Below, one piece after another: positions 36,387 to 46,432 of a stretch of 64,000 bases of DNA. Numbering within the stretch: the stretch's first letter is position 1; every line of letters begins with the position of its first letter. Source of the DNA: Vibrio metschnikovii CIP 69.14 (GTDB lineage: Bacteria; Pseudomonadota; Gammaproteobacteria; Enterobacterales; Vibrionaceae). The notes under the pieces are model-generated. The model saw only the letters and a program-made list of their open reading frames with translations. It made no database searches and was not told the DNA's origin. The stretch spans positions 1,116,001 through 1,180,000 of the forward strand of contig NZ_ACZO01000006.1 of the NCBI RefSeq assembly GCF_000176155.1. The letters are read 5' to 3'. A program made the position numbers and the translations under genes.

Positions 36387-36977
36387 ATGGCCAGACGCAA
36401 CGATCATACTCGCGAGGAGTTGATCTCTCTTACCTTAAAAGCCAGCAAAGCTTTCTTAAGCAAGCACTCTTATCACGAACTTAGCCTAAGAAAAATCGCC
36501 AGTATGATAGGTTATGTACCAAGCACCTTGGTCAATGTGTTTGGTAGCTATAACTTGCTTCTTTTACATGTTGTTGCACAAACGCTCGATGAGCTGGCTT
36601 CAGAATCTAAGTTAGCCGTAAAAAAATGCACAGACCCTAAAAAAGCGCTGTATAAACTAGCCTACTGTTATCATGACTTTGCTCAAAAGCACCCCTACCG
36701 TTGGCAGTTGATTTTTGAACACAATATGAATGGCGAAGATCTTCCAGAATGGCAAGCAGAACGAATCAATGGCATGACCAGCATGCTAGAAGCGCTATTG
36801 CAAGTAATTGCACCTCATCGCAGCGCACAAGAAGTATTACGCACGAGTCGCGTATTATGGGCTGGCGTGCATGGTATTACGTTATTGAGTGTTGATGATA
36901 AATTTTTTACCGCTGAGCCGGTCGATGGTAAAGCATTGATTGAAGATTTACTGAGCCAATATTTGGCTAACTGGTAA
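36387..36977 (+). CDS. TetR/AcrR family transcriptional regulator
   Basis: A 196-residue regulator. The DNA-binding domain is residues 1-60 (YHELSLRKIASMIGYVPSTLVNVFGSYNLLLLHV). The C-terminal part has HPYRWQLIFEHN and RVLWAGVHGITLL, as in TetR proteins with the WHG ligand domain. It ends 17 bp before the MFS/acyltransferase gene, so it probably controls that gene in response to a lipid. Confidence 0.88.
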   Translation: MARRNDHTREELISLTLKASKAFLSKHSYHELSLRKIASMIGYVPSTLVNVFGSYNLLLLHVVAQTLDELASESKLAVKKCTDPKKALYKLAYCYHDFAQKHPYRWQLIFEHNMNGEDLPEWQAERINGMTSMLEALLQVIAPHRSAQEVLRTSRVLWAGVHGITLLSVDDKFFTAEPVDGKALIEDLLSQYLANW

Positions 36978-36993
36978 CCATTAAGGCAAAACC

Positions 36994-38865
36994 ATGCACA
37001 GTTCTCAATCTTCATTGTTAACACAACGACGTTTTCTTCCCTATTTTATCACCCAATTTTTTGGCGCATTTAACGATAATATCTTTAAAAACGTGTTGTT
37101 GCTGTTTGTGGCTTTTGCCGCTGTGGATACGTTATCCATCTCCAGTCACCTATTTATTAACCTTGCTGCCGGCTTATTCGTGCTACCGTTTTTCTTATTT
37201 TCAGCCTCAGCGGGGGTATTAGCCGATAAATACGAAAAATCGTGGTTTATCCGCCGCGTAAAACTGTTTGAAATCGCCATTATGTGTATTGGCGCGATAG
37301 GTTTTATCACCCAAAGCTATGATCTTCTACTATTTATGCTGTTTTTAATGGGCACGCAATCGGCGTTTTTTGGCCCCGTCAAATACGCGCTGCTGCCTCA
37401 ACAATTAAAAACCAATGAACTGGTTCCGGGCAATGCATTAGTGGAAACGGGCACCTTTCTCGCTATATTACTCGGTACGATTGGCGCTGGCGTTATCGCT
37501 TCGCTCGATCATGCTCATTATATTGCCGCCGGAGCGGTTATCCTTTTCGCCCTACTCGGCTATCTTGCTAGTCGCTCTATTCCTATCGCCCCTGCCAGCG
37601 ATCCAAACTTGGTGTTTACTTTTCGTCCTGTTCAGCATACCCGCACTACGCTGGCGATTGCCAAACAAGATAGAACCATTTTTCAATCGATCATGGCGAT
37701 CAGTTGGTTTTGGTTTCTAGGCGCGACTTATCTCACCCAGTTTCCAAATTTCACTAAACTGTTTCTTGGTGGCACCGAAAGCGCGGTGTCATTTTTGCTG
37801 GCCTTATTCTCTGTTGGGATTGCGATAGGCTCACTCACCTGTGATAAACTCTCTAACCATCGCATCGAAGTCGGACTGGTGCCACTCGGCAGTTTAGGTA
37901 TTAGCTTATTTGGCTATCTGATGGCCGCCAGCCTTCCCGCTGTTTTACCTCCTTTTACACAATTTAGTGATTTTATTAGCCACCAAGCTCTATGGCCCCT
38001 GTTTAGTTATTTACTGTTATTGGGCGTCTCTGGCGGTATTTTTATTGTGCCACTTTATGCTCTACTTCAGCAAAGAGCCAAAGTCACTGAACGAGCACAA
38101 GTCATCGCGGCCTTAAATATCTATAACGCGCTATTTATGGTGGGCAGCGCACTGCTCGGTATTGTCTGCTTAAGCCTACTTGAATTAACCATTGTGCAGC
38201 TGTTTATTCTACTTGCCGTGCTCAATGTGTTAGTGACAACTTACCTGTTCTTACAAGTACCTATTTTTGTGCTGCGCTTGGTAGTGTGGGCCTTAACCCA
38301 CAGCATTTATCGAATGAAGCATAAAAATTTACACCATCTGCCTGAGCAAGGCGGCGCACTGATTGTCTGTAATCATGTCAGTTATATGGACGCCTTATTG
38401 CTCAGCGCGGTTTGCCCACGTTTGATCCGCTTCGTGATGGAAGAAGATTACGCGAATATTCCTATCTTAAGGCCGTTACTCAATCGAGCTGGGGTGATCC
38501 CGATTTGTGCCAATAAACGCAGTTCGATTCGCCGCGCCTTTGCTGAAGTCGATCAAGCGCTGCAAGAAGGCCACTTGGTGTGTATTTTCCCCGAAGGTCG
38601 CCTAACCAGTGATGGCGAGATCGCTCCTTTTATGCGCGGGATAGACGTGATTTTAAAACGTAGCCCAGTACCGGTGATCCCGATGGCAATTAAAGGCTTA
38701 TGGGGTAGCTTTTTTAGCCGTTACAAGGGCCGTGCCTGTCGTAGTTTACCCCGTAAGCTATGGGGTAAAATTGAGATTGAAGCAGGCGAGGCAGTGACCA
38801 GTGGACAGGCCAACACCGAGCTAATGCAACAAAAAGTCGCTCAGCTACGTGGTGATTGGCGCTGA
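36994..38865 (+). CDS. LplT-like MFS transporter fused to a PlsC-type acyltransferase
   Basis: A 623-residue protein. Residues about 10-420 form an MFS transporter with 12 helices (ITQFFGAFNDNIFKN is the LplT-like start). Residues about 430-623 form a 1-acyl-glycerolphosphate acyltransferase with the catalytic NHVSYMD and FPEGRLTSDG. The combination matches lysophospholipid flipping and reacylation, done in E. coli by LplT plus Aas; here no AMP-ligase part is present. The inner membrane is the likely site of action. Confidence 0.88.
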   Translation: MHSSQSSLLTQRRFLPYFITQFFGAFNDNIFKNVLLLFVAFAAVDTLSISSHLFINLAAGLFVLPFFLFSASAGVLADKYEKSWFIRRVKLFEIAIMCIGAIGFITQSYDLLLFMLFLMGTQSAFFGPVKYALLPQQLKTNELVPGNALVETGTFLAILLGTIGAGVIASLDHAHYIAAGAVILFALLGYLASRSIPIAPASDPNLVFTFRPVQHTRTTLAIAKQDRTIFQSIMAISWFWFLGATYLTQFPNFTKLFLGGTESAVSFLLALFSVGIAIGSLTCDKLSNHRIEVGLVPLGSLGISLFGYLMAASLPAVLPPFTQFSDFISHQALWPLFSYLLLLGVSGGIFIVPLYALLQQRAKVTERAQVIAALNIYNALFMVGSALLGIVCLSLLELTIVQLFILLAVLNVLVTTYLFLQVPIFVLRLVVWALTHSIYRMKHKNLHHLPEQGGALIVCNHVSYMDALLLSAVCPRLIRFVMEEDYANIPILRPLLNRAGVIPICANKRSSIRRAFAEVDQALQEGHLVCIFPEGRLTSDGEIAPFMRGIDVILKRSPVPVIPMAIKGLWGSFFSRYKGRACRSLPRKLWGKIEIEAGEAVTSGQANTELMQQKVAQLRGDWR

Positions 38866-38870
38866 TAGAT

Positions 38871-40316
38871 CTAGTCTAGTGGTGTATAACGACTTTGCTG
38901 ATCGGCAAACCAGTTTTTCACCGCTTGACGTGAAATCTTAATACCGCTCTCGGCCAGAGTGTCAGGCAGCTGCCAGTAAGCGATAGGATGTTTGAATTTT
39001 TCCAGCTTATCCGCCAACCATTCACCGAGTAGCTTTTGATCAGGTAATGAATGACAACGCAGCACGGCAATGCTGCGCGCGCCAAATTCGACGTCTTGCA
39101 CGGGGACAACTACCGCTAACTCAATCTGAGGATGACGAGCTAACACGGTTTCAATCTCTTCACTGTGAATATTTTCTCCGCCCGAGATAAACAAGTTATC
39201 CGCGCGGCCAATAATGCACAGTTCATCGTTATACCAAGCCCCCAAATCACCACTATCAAACCAACCATCTTGATTGGTTAATGGCGTGAGTATCCCTTGT
39301 TGATAATAACCACTGGCTAGGGTTTCCCCTGCTATCCAAATCCGCTTATCGACCACTTTTACTTGCCGTTTCGGTAGCACTTGGCCAGCACTCGCTGTCT
39401 CATCTACTGGTTTGGCGGTCACCGTAGACGCTGCCTCCGTCATCCCATAACCAATCCAAGTTTCGATCCCTTGCTGAGCCGCTTGCTGAGCGAGGGTCAG
39501 TGGAATATGACTGCCACCCAGTAAAACATGGCTTAAGCTAAGGGGTTGTTGGCTGGCTAACAGTCGTTGCAGCTGCGTCACCACCAAAGAAGCATGACTG
39601 ACCTGTTGAATGTCATCGAGTAATTGACCTGTTGCCAGTTTTAAACAGCCGCCTACCGCTAGCCAGCGATAAACAATCGCCAGTCCAGAGACATGATAAA
39701 GGGGCAAACTGAGTAGCCAAGTATCTTGCTCGGTAAACGCAAACCGCTCTAATAAGCCCTCAGCAGAAGCAAAATGCTGGCGATGAGTATGCGCCACCGC
39801 TTTAGGGACGCCCATGGAACCAGAGGTAAAAATAAGCGTCGCCAGAGTATCTAGCTCATAAGCTGTTGACGAAGCAGAGACTCCGTCCATTTCGGTGTCT
39901 GATACCGCACTTGAAAACGGCTTAACCGGGGGAAGGTCAATAAACTGCAATGGCGATGAATAACACTTAGCCAGTTCATCAACCAATGAATTCAGCGACG
40001 GGGAAATCCATAACCAAGCAGGGTTTGGACCGTATAAACGCGCTAACTTTTCTGTCAGTTGCGCAGTTGGCTGCGGCATAGTGATGGCACAAATAACCCC
40101 TTGCTGCATAGCGGCTAATAACCACAGCAGTATCGATGGCTGGTTTTTACCCACCAAGGTTAATACATCACCAGAACGTAAACCGTCCAGCTCCAACGCT
40201 GCAGCGTATTGATCCACTTGTTCGGTCAATTGTTGCCAAGTGAGTGTTTGCTGCTCAAGCTGCAACGCAATACGCTGCGGATCGCGCTGCTGCCACTGTC
40301 GCCAAGGAGTGTTCAT
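38871..40316 (-). CDS. menE: o-Succinylbenzoate-CoA ligase
   Basis: A 481-residue adenylate-forming enzyme. LATLIFTSGSMGVPKAVAHTH is the AMP-binding P-loop. WIGYGMTEAASTV, FDSGDLGAWYNDELCIIGRADNLFISGGENIHSEEIE and the C-terminal ESGIKISRQAV (A10 lysine region) follow. It activates o-succinylbenzoate for menaquinone synthesis. Its ATG overlaps the menC stop by one base. A longer frame to 40382 lies inside menC and is rejected. Confidence 0.93.
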   Translation of the reverse strand: MNTPWRQWQQRDPQRIALQLEQQTLTWQQLTEQVDQYAAALELDGLRSGDVLTLVGKNQPSILLWLLAAMQQGVICAITMPQPTAQLTEKLARLYGPNPAWLWISPSLNSLVDELAKCYSSPLQFIDLPPVKPFSSAVSDTEMDGVSASSTAYELDTLATLIFTSGSMGVPKAVAHTHRQHFASAEGLLERFAFTEQDTWLLSLPLYHVSGLAIVYRWLAVGGCLKLATGQLLDDIQQVSHASLVVTQLQRLLASQQPLSLSHVLLGGSHIPLTLAQQAAQQGIETWIGYGMTEAASTVTAKPVDETASAGQVLPKRQVKVVDKRIWIAGETLASGYYQQGILTPLTNQDGWFDSGDLGAWYNDELCIIGRADNLFISGGENIHSEEIETVLARHPQIELAVVVPVQDVEFGARSIAVLRCHSLPDQKLLGEWLADKLEKFKHPIAYWQLPDTLAESGIKISRQAVKNWFADQQSRYTPLD

Positions 40317-41305
40317 TAAGCCGATTGCCACACGAGCGTTTGTTGATCTAAAGTGTGTACTGGTAAGGTGCAGCCCGGCCAAGGGGTTTCTAGCTGAGCT
40401 TTAAATAAACCGATCGTGTCTAAGCCCGGGATGGTCTCTGGCAACAACCAATGGGATAACCGAGCGAGCTGAGTTAAACCTAAGCTTGATTCTAAACTCG
40501 AGCTAATCACCGCTTGAATGCCCAAACTGCGCGCTTTTTCAATCAAAGCTTGGCAAGTTTGCACTGAACCAATCAGCGTCGGTTTAATCACGATCGCTTT
40601 GGCCCCAGTTAAATCTTCTAACTGAAAATCCGCTTGCTGCACCGCATGTTGTAAGGTTTCATCCCATGCGATAGCAATACCGCTATCAATGGCAAAAGCA
40701 AGGCTATCGCTTGGTGAGCGGCAAGGTTCTTCTAAAAACGCTATCCTGCCGCGCACCGAAGGCGAGACATATTGGGAAAATTTAGCCGCTTTCTCTTTGC
40801 TCCATGCTTGATTGGCATCAAGTCGCAATTGCAGATCTGGCATCGACTCTAAAAACAAATTCACCAGCATGCCATCGCGGATCGGCTCATACAGACCAAC
40901 TTTAACTTTGGCGACTTTCTGCCCCGGCATAGCGTTAAGTAGCGGGATCAACTCATCAGGGTCGCCACTGCACAATGGGGCGCAATGGTATTGCCCCTCG
41001 GAACTAAGCTCGCCTGCCAGCTCCATCTGCGCCATCGATAAACCAAAGGCAACTGAAGGAAAGTCATTGCCAATCTGAACCTCTTTCCCTTGTACCCATA
41101 AGGCTAATTGCTCTTTCGCTAACGCTCCTGCTTCTTGCAAAGACTCGCGACTAAAGCCTATCAATGGCGCAATTTCTCCGCGACCAATTTGCCCATCTTG
41201 CTCTAGTTCAACAATAAATCCTTCACGTTGAGTCAGTTTTTGATCGCGAAGAATCACTCCGCTATCCATGGGTAATTGATATTGATAAAGCTTGGCACTG
41301 CGCAT
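40316..41305 (-). CDS. menC: o-Succinylbenzoate synthase
   Basis: A 329-residue enolase-superfamily enzyme. The catalytic lysine is in VAKVKVG, metal ligands are in RLDANQAW, FLEEPC and AWDETL, and the second lysine is in IVIKPTLIGS. It dehydrates SHCHC to o-succinylbenzoate. It is coupled to menE downstream. Confidence 0.93.
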   Translation of the reverse strand: MRSAKLYQYQLPMDSGVILRDQKLTQREGFIVELEQDGQIGRGEIAPLIGFSRESLQEAGALAKEQLALWVQGKEVQIGNDFPSVAFGLSMAQMELAGELSSEGQYHCAPLCSGDPDELIPLLNAMPGQKVAKVKVGLYEPIRDGMLVNLFLESMPDLQLRLDANQAWSKEKAAKFSQYVSPSVRGRIAFLEEPCRSPSDSLAFAIDSGIAIAWDETLQHAVQQADFQLEDLTGAKAIVIKPTLIGSVQTCQALIEKARSLGIQAVISSSLESSLGLTQLARLSHWLLPETIPGLDTIGLFKAQLETPWPGCTLPVHTLDQQTLVWQSA

Positions 41306-41394
41306 GGTGAATCCTTTTAGTTAAATGCGGTGGAAGACATCTATCCCTCATCAGTTCCAATATGGCCGATAAGAGATAGAGCTAAAGAGGTGAA

Positions 41395-42261
41395 TTACGG
41401 GTTACGGGGAAATTTATTAAAGTCAGGACGACGTTTTTCATTAAACGCGTTACGTCCCTCTTGCCCTTCTTCGGTCATGTAGAACAGCATGGTCGCATTG
41501 CCCGCTAACTCTTGCAGGCCCGCTTGCCCATCACAGTCGGCATTCAGCGCCGCTTTTAAGCAGCGCAGCGCCATTGGGCTGTGTTGCAGCACTTCACGGC
41601 ACCAGCGTACGGTCTCTTTTTCTAAATCTTCAACCGCCACCACCGTGTTAACTAAGCCCATATCTAAGGCTTCTTGTGCATCGTAAAAACGGCATAGGAA
41701 CCAAATTTCCCGCGCTTTCTTCTGCCCTACGATGCGCGCCATATACGACGCGCCCCAGCCGCCATCAAACGAGCCAACCTTAGGGCCGGTTTGACCAAAC
41801 TGAGCATTGTCGGCAGCAATGGTTAAATCACACATCATATGTAATACATGACCACCACCGACGGCCCAACCGGCGACAGAAGCAATCACAGGCTTAGGGC
41901 AAGTGCGAATTTGACGCTGGAAATCCAGCACATTGAGATGATGAGTACCACTATCATCTTGATAACCGCCGTAATCGCCACGAATTTTTTGATCGCCCCC
42001 AGAGCAAAATGCTTTTTCACCGAGGCCAGTTAAAATGATCACCCCAACACCCTCATCGTAGCGAGCATCAGCTAAAGCCTGGATCATCTCTTTTACGGTC
42101 AGTGGGCGAAAAGCATTACGCACCTGTGGACGCGCAATGGTGATTTTTGCAATGCCATCGGCTGATTTATGGTAATGAATATCTTGATAGTCGCCGCTGC
42201 AATCTTGCCATTCAACGGGAGCATAGAGTTCTTGTTCTGAAATGCCTACTGTTTTAGCCAT
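41395..42261 (-). CDS. menB: 1,4-Dihydroxy-2-naphthoyl-CoA synthase
   Basis: A 288-residue crotonase-fold enzyme. The oxyanion segment is [15 protein letters not shown], the active-site region is [38 protein letters not shown], and the C-terminal [20 protein letters not shown] matches MenB. It closes the naphthoate ring. It lies 46 bp after menH and 89 bp before menC. Confidence 0.95.
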   Translation of the reverse strand: MAKTVGISEQELYAPVEWQDCSGDYQDIHYHKSADGIAKITIARPQVRNAFRPLTVKEMIQALADARYDEGVGVIILTGLGEKAFCSGGDQKIRGDYGGYQDDSGTHHLNVLDFQRQIRTCPKPVIASVAGWAVGGGHVLHMMCDLTIAADNAQFGQTGPKVGSFDGGWGASYMARIVGQKKAREIWFLCRFYDAQEALDMGLVNTVVAVEDLEKETVRWCREVLQHSPMALRCLKAALNADCDGQAGLQELAGNATMLFYMTEEGQEGRNAFNEKRRPDFNKFPRNP

Positions 42262-42307
42262 GGTGAATTTCCATTGTTATTGTCTAGGTTATCGAAATCA
42301 ATCAACG

Positions 42308-43123
42308 TTAAGTTCTGTTATTACTTGAGGCGACCAGCCGAGTGACAAGGTGAGCAAACGACTCAGGGCACTCGTGATGAACATTGTGTCCAGCCTGCTC
42401 GACAACGTGGTAGTGCAAATCACTTTGCTGGGCGAGCTGGTAAAACTTGGCATCGTTTTGCCCACACACATAATAGACCGAAAACGGCAGACATTGCAGC
42501 TTAGGCAACGTATCCGGCTGACGAGCAAGAGAAGTGGCGAGCAACGTGCCTGCGACCGCAGAACCAAGGTTATCACTACGTAATGTGACTAAGGTTTGTC
42601 TTTGCTCATGATTCAGTGAAGAAAATACCGCTTGCTGATACCAATCGGTGAGAACTTGAGCAATCGGTTGGTGAGCAAAGCGCGCGGCCCAATGTTGGTC
42701 GTGCTGCCAACGGGCGTTCTTCTCTTCCTCAGTGGTTAACCCAAAGTGGCCGCCTTCAATGACTAAGCCTTGAATATTGAGCGCGTCAAACCAACCCTGA
42801 GTACAACCCAGCATTGCCAATCTTGCCCCCAGAGAGTAGCCAACCAACCAGAGAGGCGTTGTCGGAGGGCAATGAGCGGTGACAACTTGCGCTATCTGCT
42901 GACAAACATCGGCAAAATCGCTGCAACCAAGATGGCGACTCTGACCGTGCCCCGGTAAATCAATCAATAGTAGTGAATACACGCCACGCAGCCGCTCGAC
43001 AACCATTTGCCAATCTTGACTCGAGCCCAAAAAACCATGCAAAAAAACCACCACCGGCTGCACAGCGTTATTCTGTGCAGGTTGAGCCGGCTCAATCTTC
43101 GGTAACCACTGACTATAAAGCAT
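42308..43123 (-). CDS. menH: SHCHC synthase (alpha/beta hydrolase)
   Basis: A 271-residue alpha/beta hydrolase. HGFLGSSQDW is the oxyanion loop, DLPGHGQS follows, VGYSLGARLAM holds the nucleophile Ser, and EQAGHNVHHECPE holds the catalytic His. It eliminates pyruvate from the MenD product. It overlaps the menD 3' end by 11 bp, so translation is coupled. Confidence 0.92.
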   Translation of the reverse strand: MLYSQWLPKIEPAQPAQNNAVQPVVVFLHGFLGSSQDWQMVVERLRGVYSLLLIDLPGHGQSRHLGCSDFADVCQQIAQVVTAHCPPTTPLWLVGYSLGARLAMLGCTQGWFDALNIQGLVIEGGHFGLTTEEEKNARWQHDQHWAARFAHQPIAQVLTDWYQQAVFSSLNHEQRQTLVTLRSDNLGSAVAGTLLATSLARQPDTLPKLQCLPFSVYYVCGQNDAKFYQLAQQSDLHYHVVEQAGHNVHHECPESFAHLVTRLVASSNNRT

Positions 43124-44825
43124 GAATTTGTGACATCAGTTGCTTAAGATGTTCAGCGGCTTGTTGTGATGGGGTTATCACCTCAATCACTAACGTCCCT
43201 TTTCCGGCCTTTAAGTGCTGATCAATGGCTTGTTGATAAGCCACTAGAGTTTCCGGCGCTTGATAATCGAGGGCAAATTGCTTAGCCGCAAATTCAAAAT
43301 TTAAGCCATGTGGCATCTGATATAACGCCGTTCGCTGCGCTTCGGGAACCGGTAATAAATCAAAAATCGCGCCGCCATCGTTATTGATCACCACAATCAC
43401 TAGCGGTTGTGGTGGCGTGCGTACTAAAGCTAACGAATTGAGATCATACAATAGTGAGGTATCACCGAGTAACATCAACATCGGCTTATTCAATGCTCGC
43501 TGAACCCCTGCAGCCGTCGCCACCAGTCCATCAATGCCTGATGCGCCGCGGTTGGAAAATACCTCACGCTGTTTGAGCTCACTGAACATATCCACTAAAC
43601 GCACGATCAAACTATTACCAATAAACAGAGTACTGGCAGCGCCACGCTCGGTGAGATCCAAAGCCACCGCCACTTCACTTAACTGGGGTTGCGATAGATG
43701 CAGCTTTGCAAGCTGGGCAATGCTTGAGGCATACGCTTTCAGCTCATCTGCCCAACCAGCATGTAGCGTTTGTAATGCGTGCTGCTTAGCCAATTGATGC
43801 TCAACCCAAGATACCGCATCGCACAACCAATGCTGCTGCGCGGCATGGCTAGGGTTATTGCGCGCGACTTGGGGGCTAATGTAAGTGTAACCACAGCTCG
43901 CTTTTGTCAGTTGTTGTTCTAACCACTGGCTTAAACGTTTGGAAACGATTCGAGCGCCAAATTGAACCACATGCTGGCATTCACTCAGCAGGGCTCTTGC
44001 CGTGCTATTTTGTAGCCATAAATCGTAGTGGGCCCATTCACTGCTCACCCCAGATTGAGGATCGCACAACACCGGCCAACCAAGTTGCTCGGCAAACGTT
44101 AACGCCGCTTGAGCTTGAACTAAGGGTAAAGAACCAATGATCACTAGCCCTTTTTGGCTTAACAACGCATTATCACTTGGCAATGGTGCGCTCAGGGTTT
44201 GATAACGTTGGCTGTAAGGCTGCTGACCTTGACGCCATGCGTCAACCGTCGCGAGATAGTCTGCGTATAATTCACGCTCATGACTAGAATAAAGTGGCTC
44301 TGGATAAGGGCAGTTAATATGAACTGAGCCACCCAGCATCCTTTGTTGCTGCAAGGCATCGTCAACCGTGGTTAATAACCAAGATAATGGCAAGCGCAAA
44401 GTTGGGCTTGGTAAATCAATAGCTTGAGTCACATGCGAGCCATAAATATTATTTTGCACGATCGCCTGATTAGCCCCACAATCCACCAGCTCACGTGGCC
44501 GATCGGCGGTTAATACTATCAATTTTTCTCCGGTCAACTTCGACTCAGCAATCGCCGGCAGTAAATTAGCCACGGCGGTACCGGAAGTGACAATCACCGC
44601 CACCGGTGTTTGACTGGCTTTGGCTAAACCGAGGGCTAAAAATCCTAGACCACGCTCATCAAAGTGAGTATGGATTTGCAGTTGTTGATTAGCCGCGGCT
44701 TCTAAAGTCAGTGGCGTCGAACGCGAACCGGGCGCGATACACACTTGAGTAACGCCAAAGCGAGTCAACTCCTCTAATAGAGTCTGCGACCAAATTCGAT
44801 TCAGTAATGCTTGGTCTTGATTCAT
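43113..44825 (-). CDS. menD: SEPHCHC synthase (ThDP enzyme)
   Basis: A 570-residue thiamine-diphosphate enzyme. The N-terminal Pyr domain has CIAPGSRSTPLTLEA and TSGTAVANLLPA. The C-terminal PP domain has SNRGASGIDGLVATAAG and MLLGDTSLLYDLNSL...VVINNDGGAIF, the GD-N magnesium motif. It joins 2-oxoglutarate to isochorismate. It overlaps menF by 4 bp. Confidence 0.95.
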   Translation of the reverse strand: MNQDQALLNRIWSQTLLEELTRFGVTQVCIAPGSRSTPLTLEAAANQQLQIHTHFDERGLGFLALGLAKASQTPVAVIVTSGTAVANLLPAIAESKLTGEKLIVLTADRPRELVDCGANQAIVQNNIYGSHVTQAIDLPSPTLRLPLSWLLTTVDDALQQQRMLGGSVHINCPYPEPLYSSHERELYADYLATVDAWRQGQQPYSQRYQTLSAPLPSDNALLSQKGLVIIGSLPLVQAQAALTFAEQLGWPVLCDPQSGVSSEWAHYDLWLQNSTARALLSECQHVVQFGARIVSKRLSQWLEQQLTKASCGYTYISPQVARNNPSHAAQQHWLCDAVSWVEHQLAKQHALQTLHAGWADELKAYASSIAQLAKLHLSQPQLSEVAVALDLTERGAASTLFIGNSLIVRLVDMFSELKQREVFSNRGASGIDGLVATAAGVQRALNKPMLMLLGDTSLLYDLNSLALVRTPPQPLVIVVINNDGGAIFDLLPVPEAQRTALYQMPHGLNFEFAAKQFALDYQAPETLVAYQQAIDQHLKAGKGTLVIEVITPSQQAAEHLKQLMSQIHAL

Positions 44826-46132
44826 AAGGCGGTCCCTAATGGTGGTTGATTGGTGATCAAACTGAGTAAGGTGGACATTTTTTTATCCAGCTCTTGCCAT
44901 TCATGCTCAGCGATAGAGCCCGGTACAATGCCGGCACCCGCATAAAGCTGAACACAATTTTCCACCACCAGCGCACTGCGGATAGCCACGCAAAATTGCG
45001 CTTGTTGGTGACTAAAATAGCCCATCGAACCCGCGTACCAACCGCGAGCAAACGGTTCATGTTCGGTGATAAAATCTAACGCGGGTTGACGAGGTAAGCC
45101 GGCCACTGCGGCGGTAGGTTGTAGCGCGCTCAGTAGCTGCACCCCATTGATGCTTGGCTTGAGCTGCGCGACAATATCACGCTTTAAATGCTGCACTTGA
45201 CGCAGCGTAAGTAACTGCGCGTGGCTTTCCACTTCAACCTGCTCAGCCAAAGGGGTTAAACGCTCAATAATATCATCCACCACATATTGGTTTTCATTGA
45301 GGTTTTTACCATCATGAATGAGCCAATCCGCCAGTTGTTGATCCTGCTCAGCCGTATCGCCACGGCCAATGGTTCCGGCCAAGGCTTCAGTTTGTAACTC
45401 TTGGCCTTGTCGGTAGTATAGACGCTCTGGCGTTGAGCCGATAAAACTGTGTTTACTATCCAGAGCTAACAAAAAATGAAAACTACGCTGGTTATCAGCA
45501 ATGCTAGCTTTGAGTAATTGCGCAGCGCTGATTGGGTTATCAAGGGTTAAACGCGTTTGGCGAGCTAACACCACTTTTTTAAACTGCTGCTGCTCAATGC
45601 TGGTTAATGCTCGACTGACCAACTCACTCCAATGGCTTTGCTTGGGTAAATGCTCGACCTGCAAAACCTGACTATGCAAGCGCGATAGCGGAGCCACCTC
45701 GCGATGTAACTTCTCCAAGGTCGCTAACGTGCGCTGGCGATCTTGGGCAATAAAATTGGCAGCCACGCTCCAACTCTGATCAAAACGGATAATTTCCACT
45801 TGCGGTAAGAAAAAAAACGATGACATGCAACGCCGGTTTTTATCGGTCTGACCATCAAACGAGCGTCCCCCCCAGACTCGCTGATTATCACCTAAAATCG
45901 CGTAAGCTGGCGCTGGTTCGGTAAAGGTATACAATTGACCAACAGCCACCACCTCTTCGCGTCCATCACGAGACTGCCAATAAAACTTAGGAAATAGAGG
46001 CTGGGCTTCAAGCCAATCGATCAACGCAAAAGGCGGTGGTCCTATTAATGTTTGGACAAAACGAACGTCGTTATCCTTTGCGTTCTTGATTTGCTCTATC
46101 AACCGAGCAATGGCTTGATGAAAATGAGACAA
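44822..46132 (-). CDS. menF: Menaquinone-specific isochorismate synthase
   Basis: A 436-residue chorismate-utilising enzyme. FKKVVLARQTRL, SFIGSTPERLYYRQG, TEALAGTIGRG and the C-terminal AGAGIVPGSIAEHEWQELDKK are the family motifs. It opens the menaquinone branch and is the first gene of menFDHBCE. The start overlaps no other gene. Confidence 0.94.
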   Translation of the reverse strand: MSHFHQAIARLIEQIKNAKDNDVRFVQTLIGPPPFALIDWLEAQPLFPKFYWQSRDGREEVVAVGQLYTFTEPAPAYAILGDNQRVWGGRSFDGQTDKNRRCMSSFFFLPQVEIIRFDQSWSVAANFIAQDRQRTLATLEKLHREVAPLSRLHSQVLQVEHLPKQSHWSELVSRALTSIEQQQFKKVVLARQTRLTLDNPISAAQLLKASIADNQRSFHFLLALDSKHSFIGSTPERLYYRQGQELQTEALAGTIGRGDTAEQDQQLADWLIHDGKNLNENQYVVDDIIERLTPLAEQVEVESHAQLLTLRQVQHLKRDIVAQLKPSINGVQLLSALQPTAAVAGLPRQPALDFITEHEPFARGWYAGSMGYFSHQQAQFCVAIRSALVVENCVQLYAGAGIVPGSIAEHEWQELDKKMSTLLSLITNQPPLGTAL

Positions 46133-46432
46133 AGCGACCTCGTCGACTATGAGATTCGATTAACAGCGGCTACTCTATTGACAGCGTTGGCGTAAATCAA
46201 GGTTGCAACTACTCTTTTTTGACCTTCTCCCGCCTCTGAAGGGATCTATTTAACTATTTAACATTACTGTGGGCCATTAAAACCCATCAAGGCATCTACT
46301 GAACTGATATCGCTAATCCTCAGCCCTAAAGAATATCGTCACGAAAACCCCTTAGCTATAGATTTATATTCTTAAAAAAGGCAATCTAGACTGGTTTAAT
46401 AAAGTTTTTTAATAAATTTCAGGAATTTTACA
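46133..46432. promoter_or_regulatory. Divergent menF/alaA promoter region
   Basis: A 300-bp gap that must contain the menF operon and alaA promoters. It is AT-rich near alaA; no specific operator was recognised. Confidence 0.4.
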